The notes: generated from the letters alone by a model not told the origin. A DNA stretch of 64,000 nt from Streptomyces sp. R44 (GCF_041053105.1 NZ_CP163444.1:8464501-8528500); one strand, 5' to 3'. Shown: positions 39,937-49,014, numbered from the stretch's first letter. Translations and numbers: made by a program.

Positions 39937-41820
39937 GTGCCCCAGGACACCCCCTTCGTCAACGGATCGTCCGAAGAATTCCCCGGCTTCCCGGGCATCA
40001 CGGCGGGCCTCACCACTGCCGAGGCCTCCCGCACGACCGGCCGCGGCCTCTGGGCCGCCGACGGAACCGTCGACCCCGACGTCGTCCGGCTCGCCCAGAC
40101 CCTCACCACCGCCCTCCTGAACGGAGACGTCGGCGAACTCCCCGCCGAACTCGCCGCGCACATCGAGGAGGTACGGGGCCTCGCCCTGCCCGGGTACCAC
40201 CGCATCGAGGCCACGGACGGCATCCGGCTCTCCGCCTTCAGCCTCCGGCAGCTGGGCCCCGGCCCGCACCCGCTGGTCGTCGTCCCGGCCGGCTGGACCC
40301 CGTTCGGCTGGCCGCTGTTCCTCCGGGCCTACCTCGCCCTCGCCCGCAGGGGTTACCACGTCCTGGCCTACACACCCCGCGGCCTCGGCATCCCCGGACT
40401 GCCCTCCACCTCCGAGGGCTTCGTCGACGTCGCCGGACCCCACGACTGGGCCGACGGCTCCGCCGTCATCGACTTCGCGGACGACCACCTCGCGCCGAGC
40501 GTGATCGGCTTCCTCGGCGAGTCCTACGGCTCCGGCATCAGCCAGCTCGTCGCCGCCCACGACGACCGCGTCGCCGCCGTCGTCGCCCTCAGCACCTGGG
40601 GGAACCTCGCCACCAGCCTCTACGACCACGACACCCGTCACCTCGCGGCCGTGAAGGCCCTCCTCGCCCTCACCGGCGGCCCGGTGGAGAGCAAGTTCGA
40701 CGAGGCGAACCGGGAGATCCTCGCCGACTTCCTCGCCGACCGGAACCTCGACCGGGTCGTCGAGTGGGGCAGGCTGCGCGCCCCCGAGTCGTACCTCCAC
40801 CTCACCAACGACAACGAGACCCCCACCTTCTTCTCGAACACCTGGCACGAGGGCCTCTTCGCCGTCAACCAGCTCCTGGAGACCTTCGACGGGCTCGACG
40901 TCCCCAAGCGGCTCAACCTCTGGATCGGCGACCACGCCGCCCCCGAGGGGCCGGGGCTCATCGGCACGGAGCCCGGCAGGACCAACGTGCCCCTGGCCGA
41001 GGCGTACGCCTGGCTCGACCACCACCTCAAGGGCGAGCGCAACGGGGTGGAGGACTGGGAACAGGTCTGCAACCAGGTCATGTTCACCTACGTCACCGAA
41101 CCCGTCCTCGACCCCGACACCGGCGAGCCGACCGGCGAGAACCGGATCGTCGAAGAGGCCCACCGGGAGCACCGCGCCGACTGGAGCCGGGTCACCACCG
41201 GCGTCGAGGTGTTCGGCCTCACCGGCGACGGCGCGGGCGGCACCGACGGCCGGCTCCTCCCCGCCGGGGAGACGACGGCTCCCTCCGAGGTCACCGGCTG
41301 GCGCCGAGCGTTCCTCGCGGGCGTCGACACCGAGGCCACCGTCATGGACGCCCTCATGAAGACCGGCCAGGCGGAACGGGCCGGCAGCCCCAAGACCTAC
41401 GACACCCGCAAGATCGACCGGCGGCACGCCCTCGTCTGGACCACCGCACCGCTCACCGCCCACGAGGGGGAGGGCGCGTCAGGCCGCCGCGTCCGGGGCG
41501 TCCCGCGACTGCGCCTCACCGTCCGCTCCACCGCGACCTCCGCCTGCCTGATCGCCCACCTCTTCGACGTCGCCGAGGACGACACGGCCCGGATCATCAC
41601 CCACGAACCGCTCAACGTGTACGGCCTCACGCCCGACCAGGACCGCACCGTGACCTGGAAGCTCCAGGCCGCCGCGTACGACATCGCCGCCGGACACCGG
41701 CTGATCCTGGTCGTCGACAGCAAGGACCCGCTGTACGGGGACGCCTCCGTCACCTGGACCCAGACCGTCATCAGCTCCCCGGAGGACGCACCGGCCTTCC
41801 TGGAACTTCCGCTGGGCTGA
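39937..41820 (+). CDS. CocE/NonD-type alpha/beta hydrolase (X-Pro dipeptidyl-peptidase family)
   Basis: GTG 39937 (MPQDTPFVNGSSEEFPG) follows GAGAGGAAC by ten bases; GTG 39931 is an alternative. The 627-residue enzyme has an S15-type alpha/beta-hydrolase domain with HPLVVVPAGWTPFGWPLF, the nucleophile in GESYGSGISQ (Ser196), and a cap. The C-terminal jelly-roll domain begins about residue 400 (LRLTVRSTATSACLIAHLFDVAEDD and HRLILVVDSKDPL). Relatives hydrolyse esters, amides or acyl prolines. Here it converges with two flavin monooxygenase genes and lies behind a leader ORF, so it may process a sulfur compound. Confidence 0.85.
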   Translation: MPQDTPFVNGSSEEFPGFPGITAGLTTAEASRTTGRGLWAADGTVDPDVVRLAQTLTTALLNGDVGELPAELAAHIEEVRGLALPGYHRIEATDGIRLSAFSLRQLGPGPHPLVVVPAGWTPFGWPLFLRAYLALARRGYHVLAYTPRGLGIPGLPSTSEGFVDVAGPHDWADGSAVIDFADDHLAPSVIGFLGESYGSGISQLVAAHDDRVAAVVALSTWGNLATSLYDHDTRHLAAVKALLALTGGPVESKFDEANREILADFLADRNLDRVVEWGRLRAPESYLHLTNDNETPTFFSNTWHEGLFAVNQLLETFDGLDVPKRLNLWIGDHAAPEGPGLIGTEPGRTNVPLAEAYAWLDHHLKGERNGVEDWEQVCNQVMFTYVTEPVLDPDTGEPTGENRIVEEAHREHRADWSRVTTGVEVFGLTGDGAGGTDGRLLPAGETTAPSEVTGWRRAFLAGVDTEATVMDALMKTGQAERAGSPKTYDTRKIDRRHALVWTTAPLTAHEGEGASGRRVRGVPRLRLTVRSTATSACLIAHLFDVAEDDTARIITHEPLNVYGLTPDQDRTVTWKLQAAAYDIAAGHRLILVVDSKDPLYGDASVTWTQTVISSPEDAPAFLELPLG

Positions 41821-41835
41821 GGACGGCCGCACGAC

Positions 41836-41870
41836 GGAGGCGGGTGGCGGGAATCCGCGCACCCGCCTCC
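41836..41870. terminator. Bidirectional terminator between hydrolase and monooxygenase genes
   Basis: GGAGGCGGGTG (41836-41846) pairs perfectly with CACCCGCCTCC (41860-41870), with an inner GCGG/CCGC stem. It fills the 56 bases between the convergent stops. Confidence 0.85.
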
Positions 41871-41876
41871 GCGGTG

Positions 41877-43241
41877 TCACGCCACCGGCGCGAGCCCCAG
41901 ATGCTCCCGGAGCGTCGTCCCCGTGTACGACGTCCGGTACACGCCCCGCTCCTGGAGCTCCGGCACGAGCAGCTCGACGATGTCGTCGAGTCCGTCCGGC
42001 ACCAGGTACGGCGAGATGTTGAAGCCGTCGACGGCCCCGTGCCGCGCGAACCGGGCGAACGTGTCCGCGAGCCCCGCCGGGGTGCCGACGTGGCCGTGCT
42101 GCGGACCGAGCTCGATGACCGTCTCGCGCAGCGACCAGCCGTTGGCATCGGCCTTCGCCCGCCACTCGGCCACCGTGTCCAGGGTCTCGCCCAGCTGACG
42201 GGTGCCGAACTTCCCGTCGTACGCGGCGACCACCGGATCCTCGGCGGGCAGCGGACCGTCCGCGTCCCGGCCGGACAGGTCGAAGCCCCACAGCCGGCTC
42301 GCGATGCCCAGCGCCACGGCGGGGGTGACCTGCTGGAGACGGACCCAGCGGGCCTTCTCCTCCGCCTCCTTCTCGGTGGCCCCGATGACGATCTCCGTGC
42401 CGGGCAGGATCCGCAGGGCGTCCTCGGGCCGCCCGGCCGCCCGCAGCCGGCGCCGGATGTCCTCGGCGAAGGCGAGCGCGTCGTCGAAGTCGTCACCGTG
42501 CGCGGAGAAGATCACGTCCGCGTTGCGGGCCGCGAAATCCCGGCCGTCGCCGGAGTCGCCCGCCTGGAAGATCACGGGATGCCCCTGCGCGCTGCGCGGG
42601 AGTGTCGGCGCCAGATCGACGTCGAAGTGGTCGGTCCGCGTCCGTACGCGTCCCACCGCATCCGGCACCGACCAGGACCGGGCATCGGTGGATCCCGCGA
42701 CCGCGCCCTCCGCCCAGCCGTTCCACACGGCGCGCGCGACGGAGAGGAACTCCTCGGCGCGCCGGTAGCGGTCGGCGTGGTCGAGGAAGCCGCCGCGGCG
42801 GAAGTTCTCGCCGGTCCAGGCGTTGTGGGTGGTCACCATGTTCCAGCCGGCCCGCCCGCCGGAGAGCAGGTCGAGTCCGGCGAGCCGCCGGGCGAGGTCG
42901 CCGGGCTCGTTGAAGGTGGTGTTGGAGGTGGAGACGAGACCGATCCGCTCGGTCGCGGCGGCGAGCGCCGACAGTTGCGTGATCGAGTCCGGCCGGCCGG
43001 CGACGTCCAGCTCGTGGATGCCGCCCTCCGACTCGCGCAGCCGCAGGCCGTCACCGAGGAAGAAGGCGTCGAAGAGCCCGCGTTCGGCGGTCCTGGCCAC
43101 CCGCAGGAAGGTCGCCGGGTCGATCTGGGAACCGCTGGACGGGTCCGACCAGATCGTCCAGTGGTTGACGCCCTGGACGAAGACACCGAAGTGCAGCTGG
43201 GCGTCCGGGCGCGGGACGCCGTCGAGGTCGGCGCGGGTCAT
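41877..43241 (-). CDS. LLM-class flavin-dependent monooxygenase, NtaA/SnaA/DszA type
   Basis: ATG 43241 overlaps the preceding stop (ATGA) and gives 454 residues. The TIM-barrel luciferase-like fold shows LHFGVFVQGVNHWTIWSDPS, ARTAERGLFDAFFLGDGL, GLVSTSNTTFNEP, SGGRAGWNMVTTHN, HPVIFQAGDSGDGRDFAARNADVIFSA and DGFNISPYLVPDGL. These are signatures of the reduced-FMN monooxygenases that include DszA and SfnG-like enzymes for organosulfur compounds. It needs a partner flavin reductase, which is not encoded here. It is the second gene after a leader peptide ORF. Confidence 0.93.
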   Translation of the reverse strand: MTRADLDGVPRPDAQLHFGVFVQGVNHWTIWSDPSSGSQIDPATFLRVARTAERGLFDAFFLGDGLRLRESEGGIHELDVAGRPDSITQLSALAAATERIGLVSTSNTTFNEPGDLARRLAGLDLLSGGRAGWNMVTTHNAWTGENFRRGGFLDHADRYRRAEEFLSVARAVWNGWAEGAVAGSTDARSWSVPDAVGRVRTRTDHFDVDLAPTLPRSAQGHPVIFQAGDSGDGRDFAARNADVIFSAHGDDFDDALAFAEDIRRRLRAAGRPEDALRILPGTEIVIGATEKEAEEKARWVRLQQVTPAVALGIASRLWGFDLSGRDADGPLPAEDPVVAAYDGKFGTRQLGETLDTVAEWRAKADANGWSLRETVIELGPQHGHVGTPAGLADTFARFARHGAVDGFNISPYLVPDGLDDIVELLVPELQERGVYRTSYTGTTLREHLGLAPVA

Positions 43242-44365
43242 CGGGTCTCCTCCCGGACGAGCGTGGCGGCACCGTCGGTCGTGAAGCGGCTGAGGGGCCG
43301 GGGGAGGCCCAGGGAGGTGCGCAGGGTGGTGCCCGGCAGCGGACGCGCGGCGATCCGCCGGGCGAACAGCTCGGGCAGGACGAGACGGGAGAGCACGGCC
43401 AGGTCCTCGTCGAGGACGAGCGGATGCAGCCGCACCCCGTCCACATGACCGCCGAGCTCCGTCAGGAGGTCGAGCAGACCGGCGGCGGAACCGGAGTACC
43501 GCAGCCGGCCCCGGCCGCCGTCCCACGGGGTGTACCGCTCCAGGTCGGCGATCCGCTCCCGCGCCGTGGCGCCCGGGGTGTCGAGGGCGACCTCGATCTC
43601 GGCGAAGGCGAGCGGCGCCCCGGCGGCCGCGGCCGCCTCGCCCACCTCGGCGGGCGTCGCACCGCCGACCAGCGCCACATCGGCGAGACCGGCCGGGACG
43701 AGACCCGCGGGGGCGAGGACGACGGGCCGGCCCTGCGGCGGACGCGGCACGATCGACGGGCCCTTCACGGAGTACGTCTCGCCCGTGAAGTCGATGGCGT
43801 GGAGCCGCGAGCGGTCCAGGTAGCGGCTGGTGGCCACCGACCGTATCACCGCGTCGTCCTCCCACGAGTCCCACAGGTCCCGTACGACACGGAGACCGTC
43901 GCGGGCCTCGCGGGCGATCGCGTCGGCGCCCTCGACGAGCGGGCGCCCCCAGGCGCGGGCGGCGGCGGGGTCCTCCTCGGTCCCGACCACCCAGCCGGCC
44001 CGGCCGGCCGAGACGTGGTCGAGCGTGGAGAGCTGCGAGGTGATGTGGAACGGCTCGGCGTACGTGGTCGCCACGACCGGAGCGACGCCGAGGACGCTCG
44101 TCGAAGCGGCCGCGAACGCCGCCCGCTCCACCGCGCCGATCCGTCCCACGGGACCGGACTCGGCGGCGGACCCGTCACCGGGCGGCAGGATCGAGTCGTC
44201 GAGGGTGACCAGGGTGAAGCCGGCGTTCTCGGCGGCGGCGGCGACCCGGGCGAGCCGACGCGGGGTCAGCAGCTCGCCGGGGGAGTGCGCGGCACGGCGC
44301 CACGCGGCCGGATGGGCACCGTCGCCGTCGATCTCGACGGCCAGGTGCAGGGCAGGGCGGGGCAT
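43238..44365 (-). CDS. Second LLM-class flavin-dependent oxidoreductase
   Basis: 375 residues. The luciferase-like fold is seen in LARVAAAAENAGFTLVTLDDS, LGVAPVVATTYAEPFHITSQLSTLDHVSAGRAGWVVG, and LRVVRDLWDSWEDD; the C-terminus ends LPGTTLRTSLGLPRPL. It is more divergent than its neighbour and probably acts on a related compound. ATG 44365 follows GGAAGGA. It is the first structural gene after the leader ORF and promoter at 44480-44682, and its stop overlaps the next start. Confidence 0.9.
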   Translation of the reverse strand: MPRPALHLAVEIDGDGAHPAAWRRAAHSPGELLTPRRLARVAAAAENAGFTLVTLDDSILPPGDGSAAESGPVGRIGAVERAAFAAASTSVLGVAPVVATTYAEPFHITSQLSTLDHVSAGRAGWVVGTEEDPAAARAWGRPLVEGADAIAREARDGLRVVRDLWDSWEDDAVIRSVATSRYLDRSRLHAIDFTGETYSVKGPSIVPRPPQGRPVVLAPAGLVPAGLADVALVGGATPAEVGEAAAAAGAPLAFAEIEVALDTPGATARERIADLERYTPWDGGRGRLRYSGSAAGLLDLLTELGGHVDGVRLHPLVLDEDLAVLSRLVLPELFARRIAARPLPGTTLRTSLGLPRPLSRFTTDGAATLVREETR

Positions 44366-44479
44366 GGGAGTCCTTCCGAACGACAGGGACGCACGACGGC
44401 GCGGCAGCGGTGCGGAGCACGGCTGCGCGGGGCCGGGCGACGGGACGTCACGGGACGCGCGGACCCACGCGGAGCGGGG

Positions 44480-44599
44480 TCAGGCGCGAAGGGAAGGACA
44501 GATGGCCGAGGAGGTACGGCAGTAGTCGACGTGCCGACGGCAGACGAGACGGGTGCTCGAACGGGCGGAGACGTGCGCCGTGGTGAGCGTTGCGAACAC
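44480..44599 (-). CDS. Cysteine-rich leader peptide (39 residues) of the monooxygenase operon
   Basis: GTG 44599 is preceded by GGGGGGAGG at five bases. The peptide contains TRLVCRRHVDYCRTSSAIC near the C-terminus, with three cysteines, and stops at 44480. The segment CRRHVDYCR agrees with the RRHVDLLR consensus of the actinobacterial putative leader peptide family linked to sulfur metabolism. A good promoter lies about 45 bases upstream, and the first monooxygenase start is 115 bases downstream. Low cysteinyl-tRNA would stall the ribosome in the cysteine codons and change downstream expression. Confidence 0.75.
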   Translation of the reverse strand: MFATLTTAHVSARSSTRLVCRRHVDYCRTSSAICPSLRA

Positions 44600-44651
44600 G
44601 TGCGCCTCCCCCCGGTTCCGGTCCCGTCCCGGGTGCGGACGGTGACTCCTC

Positions 44652-44682
44652 ACCATAGGCAGCCCGCCTTCGGCACTGTCAA
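44652..44682 (-). promoter_or_regulatory. Promoter of the leader and monooxygenase operon
   Basis: On the minus strand TTGACA (44682-44677) and TATGGT (44657-44652) are 19 bases apart. The expected start at about 44645 gives a 45-base leader before the cysteine-rich peptide. Confidence 0.6.
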
Positions 44683-44823
44683 GATCGTCTCGAACGCCGG
44701 GACGTCAGGCGGGTCACGTCCCGCCAGGCGCCCCGCACCGGACACCGGGTCAGACCCCGGACTGATAGAAGGTCGCCCCGTGGACGGACGCGCCGGTCCG
44801 GTACCGGCGCCTAGCGTGCCCAC

Positions 44824-45996
44824 ATGATCCGATTCACCAGGGCGGCCGCGGCCGCCGTTCTCGTCTGCTCCCTCGCCTTACCCGCGGGCGTCGCCGCGGC
44901 GGCCGACACGGACCGGCCCACCACGGGCGCTCCGGCGCAGGTCGCACGGCCCGCCACACTGCCGGAGCCCACCGGGCCGTACTCCGTCGGCAGCACGGTC
45001 CTGCCGCTCGTCGACCACTCCCGAACCGATCCATGGGTGCCCACCGCCGACGGCCGCGCGCTCATGGTCACCCTCCACTACCCGGCCGCCCACCCCGGCG
45101 GCGGCCGCCCCGCCCCGTACGCCACCCGGGACGAGGCGCGGCTCCTCGCCGAACAGCTCGGGCCCGGTGTCTCCGGCGACGTCCTCGCCCGCACGCGCAC
45201 CCACAGCAGGGCCGACGCCCGGCCCGCGCCCGGCCGACATCCCCTGGTGCTGCTCTCGCCGGGATTCAGCGTCTCCCGCTGGACGCTCACGAACCTCGCC
45301 GAGGACCTCGCCTCGCGGGGCTACGTCGTCGCCTCCGTCGACCACGCCTACGAGTCGTACGGGATCAGCCTGCCCGGCGGCCGTACCCTCACCTGCGTCG
45401 CCTGCGCGGCCCTCGACGGGGGCGGGGTGCACGGCAGCGTCGTCACCACGACCCGTGCCGCCGACATGCGGTACGTCCTCGACCGGCTCACCGGGCCCGA
45501 GCCCGCCTGGCGGTACGCCGGTGTGATCGACGCGCGCCGCGTCGGCATGGCCGGCCACTCCATCGGCGGGGCGAGCGCCGCCACCGCGATGGCGGTCGAC
45601 CCGCGGATCGACGCCGGCGTCGACATGGACGGCTCCTTCTGGGAGGACCTCCCGGCGGAGGGCCTGCGGGGCCGCCCGTTCCTGATGCTCGGCACGCACG
45701 ACGAGATGCACCTGCCCGGCGGGAAGGACGCCAGCTGGGACCGGACCTGGTCCCGGCTCGACGGCTGGAAGCGCTGGCTCACGGTCGCCGGGGCCGAGCA
45801 CTTCACGTTCTCCGACGGTCCCGTGATCCAGCGTCACTTCGGACTGCCCCAGCCCGAACTGCCCGCCGACCGGGCCGTCGCGGTCACCCGAACCTATGTC
45901 GCGGCCTTCTTCGACCAGCACCTGCGCGGGATCCCGCGCCCGGTCCTCGACGGCCCGACGCCCGCGAACCCGGAGGTCCACTTCCAGCACCGCTGA
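44824..45996 (+). CDS. Secreted alpha/beta hydrolase, platelet-activating-factor acetylhydrolase/lipase-like
   Basis: 390 residues. A signal peptide (AAAAVLVCSLALPAGVAAAAD) precedes the catalytic domain. Motifs are HPLVLLSPGFSVSRWTLTNLAEDLASRGYVV and the nucleophile GMAGHSIGGASA (Ser246); Asp and His may be in VDMDGSFW and AGAEHFTF. The fold and LPGGRTLTC segment fit the PAF-acetylhydrolase-like family, which hydrolyses phospholipid or polyester esters. It is divergent from the monooxygenase operon across about 140 bases. Confidence 0.9.
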   Translation: MIRFTRAAAAAVLVCSLALPAGVAAAADTDRPTTGAPAQVARPATLPEPTGPYSVGSTVLPLVDHSRTDPWVPTADGRALMVTLHYPAAHPGGGRPAPYATRDEARLLAEQLGPGVSGDVLARTRTHSRADARPAPGRHPLVLLSPGFSVSRWTLTNLAEDLASRGYVVASVDHAYESYGISLPGGRTLTCVACAALDGGGVHGSVVTTTRAADMRYVLDRLTGPEPAWRYAGVIDARRVGMAGHSIGGASAATAMAVDPRIDAGVDMDGSFWEDLPAEGLRGRPFLMLGTHDEMHLPGGKDASWDRTWSRLDGWKRWLTVAGAEHFTFSDGPVIQRHFGLPQPELPADRAVAVTRTYVAAFFDQHLRGIPRPVLDGPTPANPEVHFQHR

Positions 45997-46014
45997 CCCG
46001 CGGCGGGGCGGGGG

Positions 46015-46599
46015 TCAGGAGCGGTACGGGGTGTTCGCCTCCGCCCAGTCGGCCAGCGCCCGCGCGCACTCGGCGACCGATTCGCGCCAGGTGCGCGCGG
46101 CACCGTCACCGGCCTCGTCGCTGACGTGCTTCACGATGCGCAGCGGGACCCCGGCGAGCTCCGCGGCCGCCGCGAGCGCGTACCCCTCCATGTCGACCAG
46201 GGGCGCCCGCTCCGCGAGCCGGGCGCGGGCCGCCTCGTCCGAGACGAACGTGTCGCCGGTGGCGAGGACCACGTCACCGCCGTCCGGCAGCGTCAGCGGC
46301 GCGCCGTACGTCTCGCCGGTCAGCGTGGCGAGCAGCTGCCCGTCGAGGTCGTGCTGCAGCACCGTGCCGACGACGTGCGTCCCGGTCCAGCCGGACCGCA
46401 GCGCCCCGGCCGTCCCCAGGTTCACGATCCCGGACGGCCGGGGCCCCCGGCCGAGCACGGTCGCGAGCGCGGTGGCCGCGTTCACCTTGCCCATGCCGGT
46501 GAGCAGGACGGGCAGCTCCGTGTCGAGGAACTGCGCCTCTTCCTTGACCGCGAGGACGAGCAGGGGCCGGTCGGCGGTGATCTCTCCCAAGAGTTCCAT
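46015..46599 (-). CDS. Nucleoside phosphorylase-type enzyme (MTA/SAH nucleosidase or futalosine hydrolase-like)
   Basis: ATG 46599 (MELLGEITADRPLLV) gives 194 residues. The fold shows LLVLAVKEEAQFL, VLLTGMGKVNAATALATVL, IVNLGTAGALR, and the ribose-binding VDMEGYALAAAAELAGVPLRIVKHVSDEA. These match purine nucleoside phosphorylase superfamily members that cleave N-glycosidic bonds. The protein is shorter than MtnN (about 230). No menaquinone genes are nearby. Substrate undetermined. Confidence 0.85.
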   Translation of the reverse strand: MELLGEITADRPLLVLAVKEEAQFLDTELPVLLTGMGKVNAATALATVLGRGPRPSGIVNLGTAGALRSGWTGTHVVGTVLQHDLDGQLLATLTGETYGAPLTLPDGGDVVLATGDTFVSDEAARARLAERAPLVDMEGYALAAAAELAGVPLRIVKHVSDEAGDGAARTWRESVAECARALADWAEANTPYRS

Positions 46600-46619
46600 G
46601 GGGGCCACGCTAGTTCGAG

Positions 46620-46648
46620 GGCCCGCCCGTCGTACAACCGGGCGGGCC
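46620..46648 (-). terminator. Terminator of the MoxR/VWA operon
   Basis: GGCCCGCCCG (46620-46629) pairs perfectly with CGGGCGGGCC (46639-46648). It is 55 bases past the VWA stop and just upstream of the phosphorylase-type gene. Confidence 0.65.
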
Positions 46649-46702
46649 TCGACCTGGCGAAACACCCGGCCGGTACGGGTCCCCGCCGGCCGTGCCCCGC
46701 CC

Positions 46703-48103
46703 TCAGACGGGCAGCAGCCGGCCGATCAGCTCCCCGAGCTGGCGGGCGTTGCGGCAGGGGCGCATCTCCACGAGCTCCGCGTAGGCCGGGGCCACCGAGT
46801 CGCCCGTGCCCCAGAGCGAGGGCTGCTCGGGGTTGAGCCAGTGGACCCGCCGCGCGCGGTCCGCGACGGTCCGGAGCGCCGCGAGGTTCGGGTCGGCGCC
46901 GTTGGTGCGGGCGTCGCCGAGGACGAAGACCACCGTGCGCGGGCCGACCGCCTCCGCGTACCGCTCGGCGAACTCCCCGAGCGCCGTCCCGTAGTCGCTC
47001 TGCCCGTGCCAGCCCGTGAGCTCCGCCTCCGCGAGGATCCGGTCGCCGAGCCCCGCCGGGTCGGCCGCGCCCCGCGCGATGAGCCCGGTCACCTCGTCCA
47101 CCCGGTTGACGAAGGCGAAGACGCGCACGCGGCTGAACTGGTCGTGCAGAGCCTGCACCAGGAGCATCGTGAACTGGGCGAACCCGGCCACCGACCCCGA
47201 CACGTCGCACAGCAGGACCAGCTCGGGACGGCGGGGACGGCGCCGTCGCAGGACCGGGCGCACCGGCACGCCACCGGTCGACAGCGAGCCGCGCAGCGTC
47301 CGCCGCAGATCGATCTCCCCGCGCGCCGCCCGGCGCCGCCGCGCGGCGAGCCGGGTGGCGAGCTTCCGCGCCAGCGGCCGTACCGTACGCCGCAACTCGT
47401 CCAGCTGCGCCCGCCCGGCGAGCAGGAAGTCCACGCTGTCCGCCGTCCCCGCGACCGCCCGCCGCGCGACCCGGTCACGGCCCTGCCGCTCGGCGACGCG
47501 CCGCCGGGCCTCGGTCCGCACCCGCTCCCGGAAGGCCTCGATCCGCCGCCGGATCTCGTCGTCGAGGAGCCGCTCGGTGAAGTCGGGGTCCTCGTCCGTG
47601 GCCGCCGCCCGCAGCCGGTCGCGCACCCGGGCGAGCAGGGTCTCGGGGCGCAGCCGGGAGAGCGTCCGGTACGAGGACCAGCCGTCCGACTCCGGGCCGG
47701 AGCCGTAGCCGCCGAACCCGCCCACCGCCTCCGCGGCCAGCCGGTCGAGCGCGGCGCCGTCACCGGCGGTGAGGGCCTCCGCGAGCCGGTCCCGGAGCGC
47801 CGCCAGGTCCGCGGCGGTGTTCTCGTACGTCTCGCCCGGTCCGGGAGCGCCGCCGAGCGGGAAAAACAGATCGAAGACCTGGTCGAACACCCTGCGCCGG
47901 CCCTCTCCGTGGAGCAGCGTCGCCGCCAGCGCCTCCCGGACCCGCTCCCGGTCGGCGAACCCGACCGCTTCGAGCGCGAGGCCCGCGTCGACGGTCTCGC
48001 CGGTGCCGATCCCGAACCCGTGCGCGCGCAGCGCCGCGACGAGCCCGGTGAGCCGCACCGCGACCCCGGCGGGGGCCACGGGACCGGCGGCCGACCCGCT
48101 CAC
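46703..48103 (-). CDS. VWA-domain protein (CoxE-like) paired with MoxR ATPase
   Basis: 466 residues. The N-terminal helical part (RLTGLVAALRAHGFGIGTGETVDA) is followed by a charged middle. A C-terminal von Willebrand A domain has the MIDAS motif LLCDVSGSVAG and TVVFVLGDARTNG. CoxE-like proteins act with MoxR AAA ATPases to insert cofactors or remodel partner complexes. Its start overlaps the MoxR stop (GTGA), so the pair is coupled. The client protein is not encoded nearby. Confidence 0.92.
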   Translation of the reverse strand: MSGSAAGPVAPAGVAVRLTGLVAALRAHGFGIGTGETVDAGLALEAVGFADRERVREALAATLLHGEGRRRVFDQVFDLFFPLGGAPGPGETYENTAADLAALRDRLAEALTAGDGAALDRLAAEAVGGFGGYGSGPESDGWSSYRTLSRLRPETLLARVRDRLRAAATDEDPDFTERLLDDEIRRRIEAFRERVRTEARRRVAERQGRDRVARRAVAGTADSVDFLLAGRAQLDELRRTVRPLARKLATRLAARRRRAARGEIDLRRTLRGSLSTGGVPVRPVLRRRRPRRPELVLLCDVSGSVAGFAQFTMLLVQALHDQFSRVRVFAFVNRVDEVTGLIARGAADPAGLGDRILAEAELTGWHGQSDYGTALGEFAERYAEAVGPRTVVFVLGDARTNGADPNLAALRTVADRARRVHWLNPEQPSLWGTGDSVAPAYAELVEMRPCRNARQLGELIGRLLPV

Positions 48104-48987
48104 ACCGCGTCCAGGTCGAGCTTGGCCGCCGCCTTCACGATGTCCTCCTGGTGCTTGAGGAGCACGCCGAGGGTCTCCCGTACGACCCGCTCGTCCAGCC
48201 GGTCCGCGCCGAGCGCGAGCAGCGTGCGGGCCCAGTCGATCGTCTCCGACACGGACGGCACCTTCCGCAGGTCCATCGCCCGCAGCGCCCCCACGACCCG
48301 CACCACGGACGCGGCGAGCGCGGCGTCCAGACCCGGCACCTTGAGGGTCACGATGCGGCGTTCCAGCTCTTCCTCGGGGAAGCCGATGTGCAGGAAGAGG
48401 CAGCGCCGGCGCAGCGCCTCGGACAGCTCGCGGCTCGCGTTCGAGGTGAGGACGGTGAACGGCCGCCGCTTCGCCGTGATGGTGCCGAGCTCGGGCACGG
48501 TCACCTGGAAGTCGCTGAGGACCTCCAGGAGCAGCCCCTCCACCTCGACGTCGGCCTTGTCGGTCTCGTCGATGAGTAGCACCGTGGGCTCATCGGAGCG
48601 GATGGCGGTGAGCAGCGGCCGGGGGAGCAGGAACTCCTCGCCGAAGATGTCCGTGCGCGTCTCGTCCCAGGACTCGCCCCGGCCGGCGGTGATCCGCAGC
48701 AGCTGCTTGGCGTGGTTCCACTCGTACAGCGCGCGGGACTCGTCGACGCCCTCGTAGCACTGCAGCCGGACCAGGCGCGCCCCCGTGACCTCGGTGACGG
48801 CCTTGGCGAGCTCCGTCTTGCCGACGCCCGCGGGGCCCTCGACGAGCAGCGGTTTGCCCAGCCGGTCGGCGAGGAAGACGGTGGTGGCGACGGCCGGCGA
48901 CGCCAGGTAGCCGGTGGTGGCGAGCCGCTCGGCGACGTCGTCGACGGAGGTGAAGAACCCGGTCGTGGTGGTTGATCCGGTCGTCAT
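48100..48987 (-). CDS. MoxR-family AAA+ ATPase
   Basis: 295 residues. Walker A is GPAGVGKT (51-58), Walker B VLLIDETDKAD, sensor 1 FTVLTSNASREL, and the arginine-finger region LRRRCLFLHIGFPEEELE. It acts as a hexameric chaperone-like ATPase with the VWA partner encoded downstream. ATG 48987 is preceded by GGGGGGAC. A 12-bp palindrome (49015-49026) lies about 28 bases upstream and may be an operator. Confidence 0.93.
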   Translation of the reverse strand: MTTGSTTTTGFFTSVDDVAERLATTGYLASPAVATTVFLADRLGKPLLVEGPAGVGKTELAKAVTEVTGARLVRLQCYEGVDESRALYEWNHAKQLLRITAGRGESWDETRTDIFGEEFLLPRPLLTAIRSDEPTVLLIDETDKADVEVEGLLLEVLSDFQVTVPELGTITAKRRPFTVLTSNASRELSEALRRRCLFLHIGFPEEELERRIVTLKVPGLDAALAASVVRVVGALRAMDLRKVPSVSETIDWARTLLALGADRLDERVVRETLGVLLKHQEDIVKAAAKLDLDAV

Positions 48988-49014
48988 GCTGTCCCCCCGG
49001 GAAGCGAAAACTCG

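Noticed and set aside
39822..43448. A 1208-codon open frame on the plus strand across the hydrolase and monooxygenase genes
   Set aside because: It is Arg/Pro-rich and overlaps genes with clear domains in other frames; long shadow frames are expected at this GC content.
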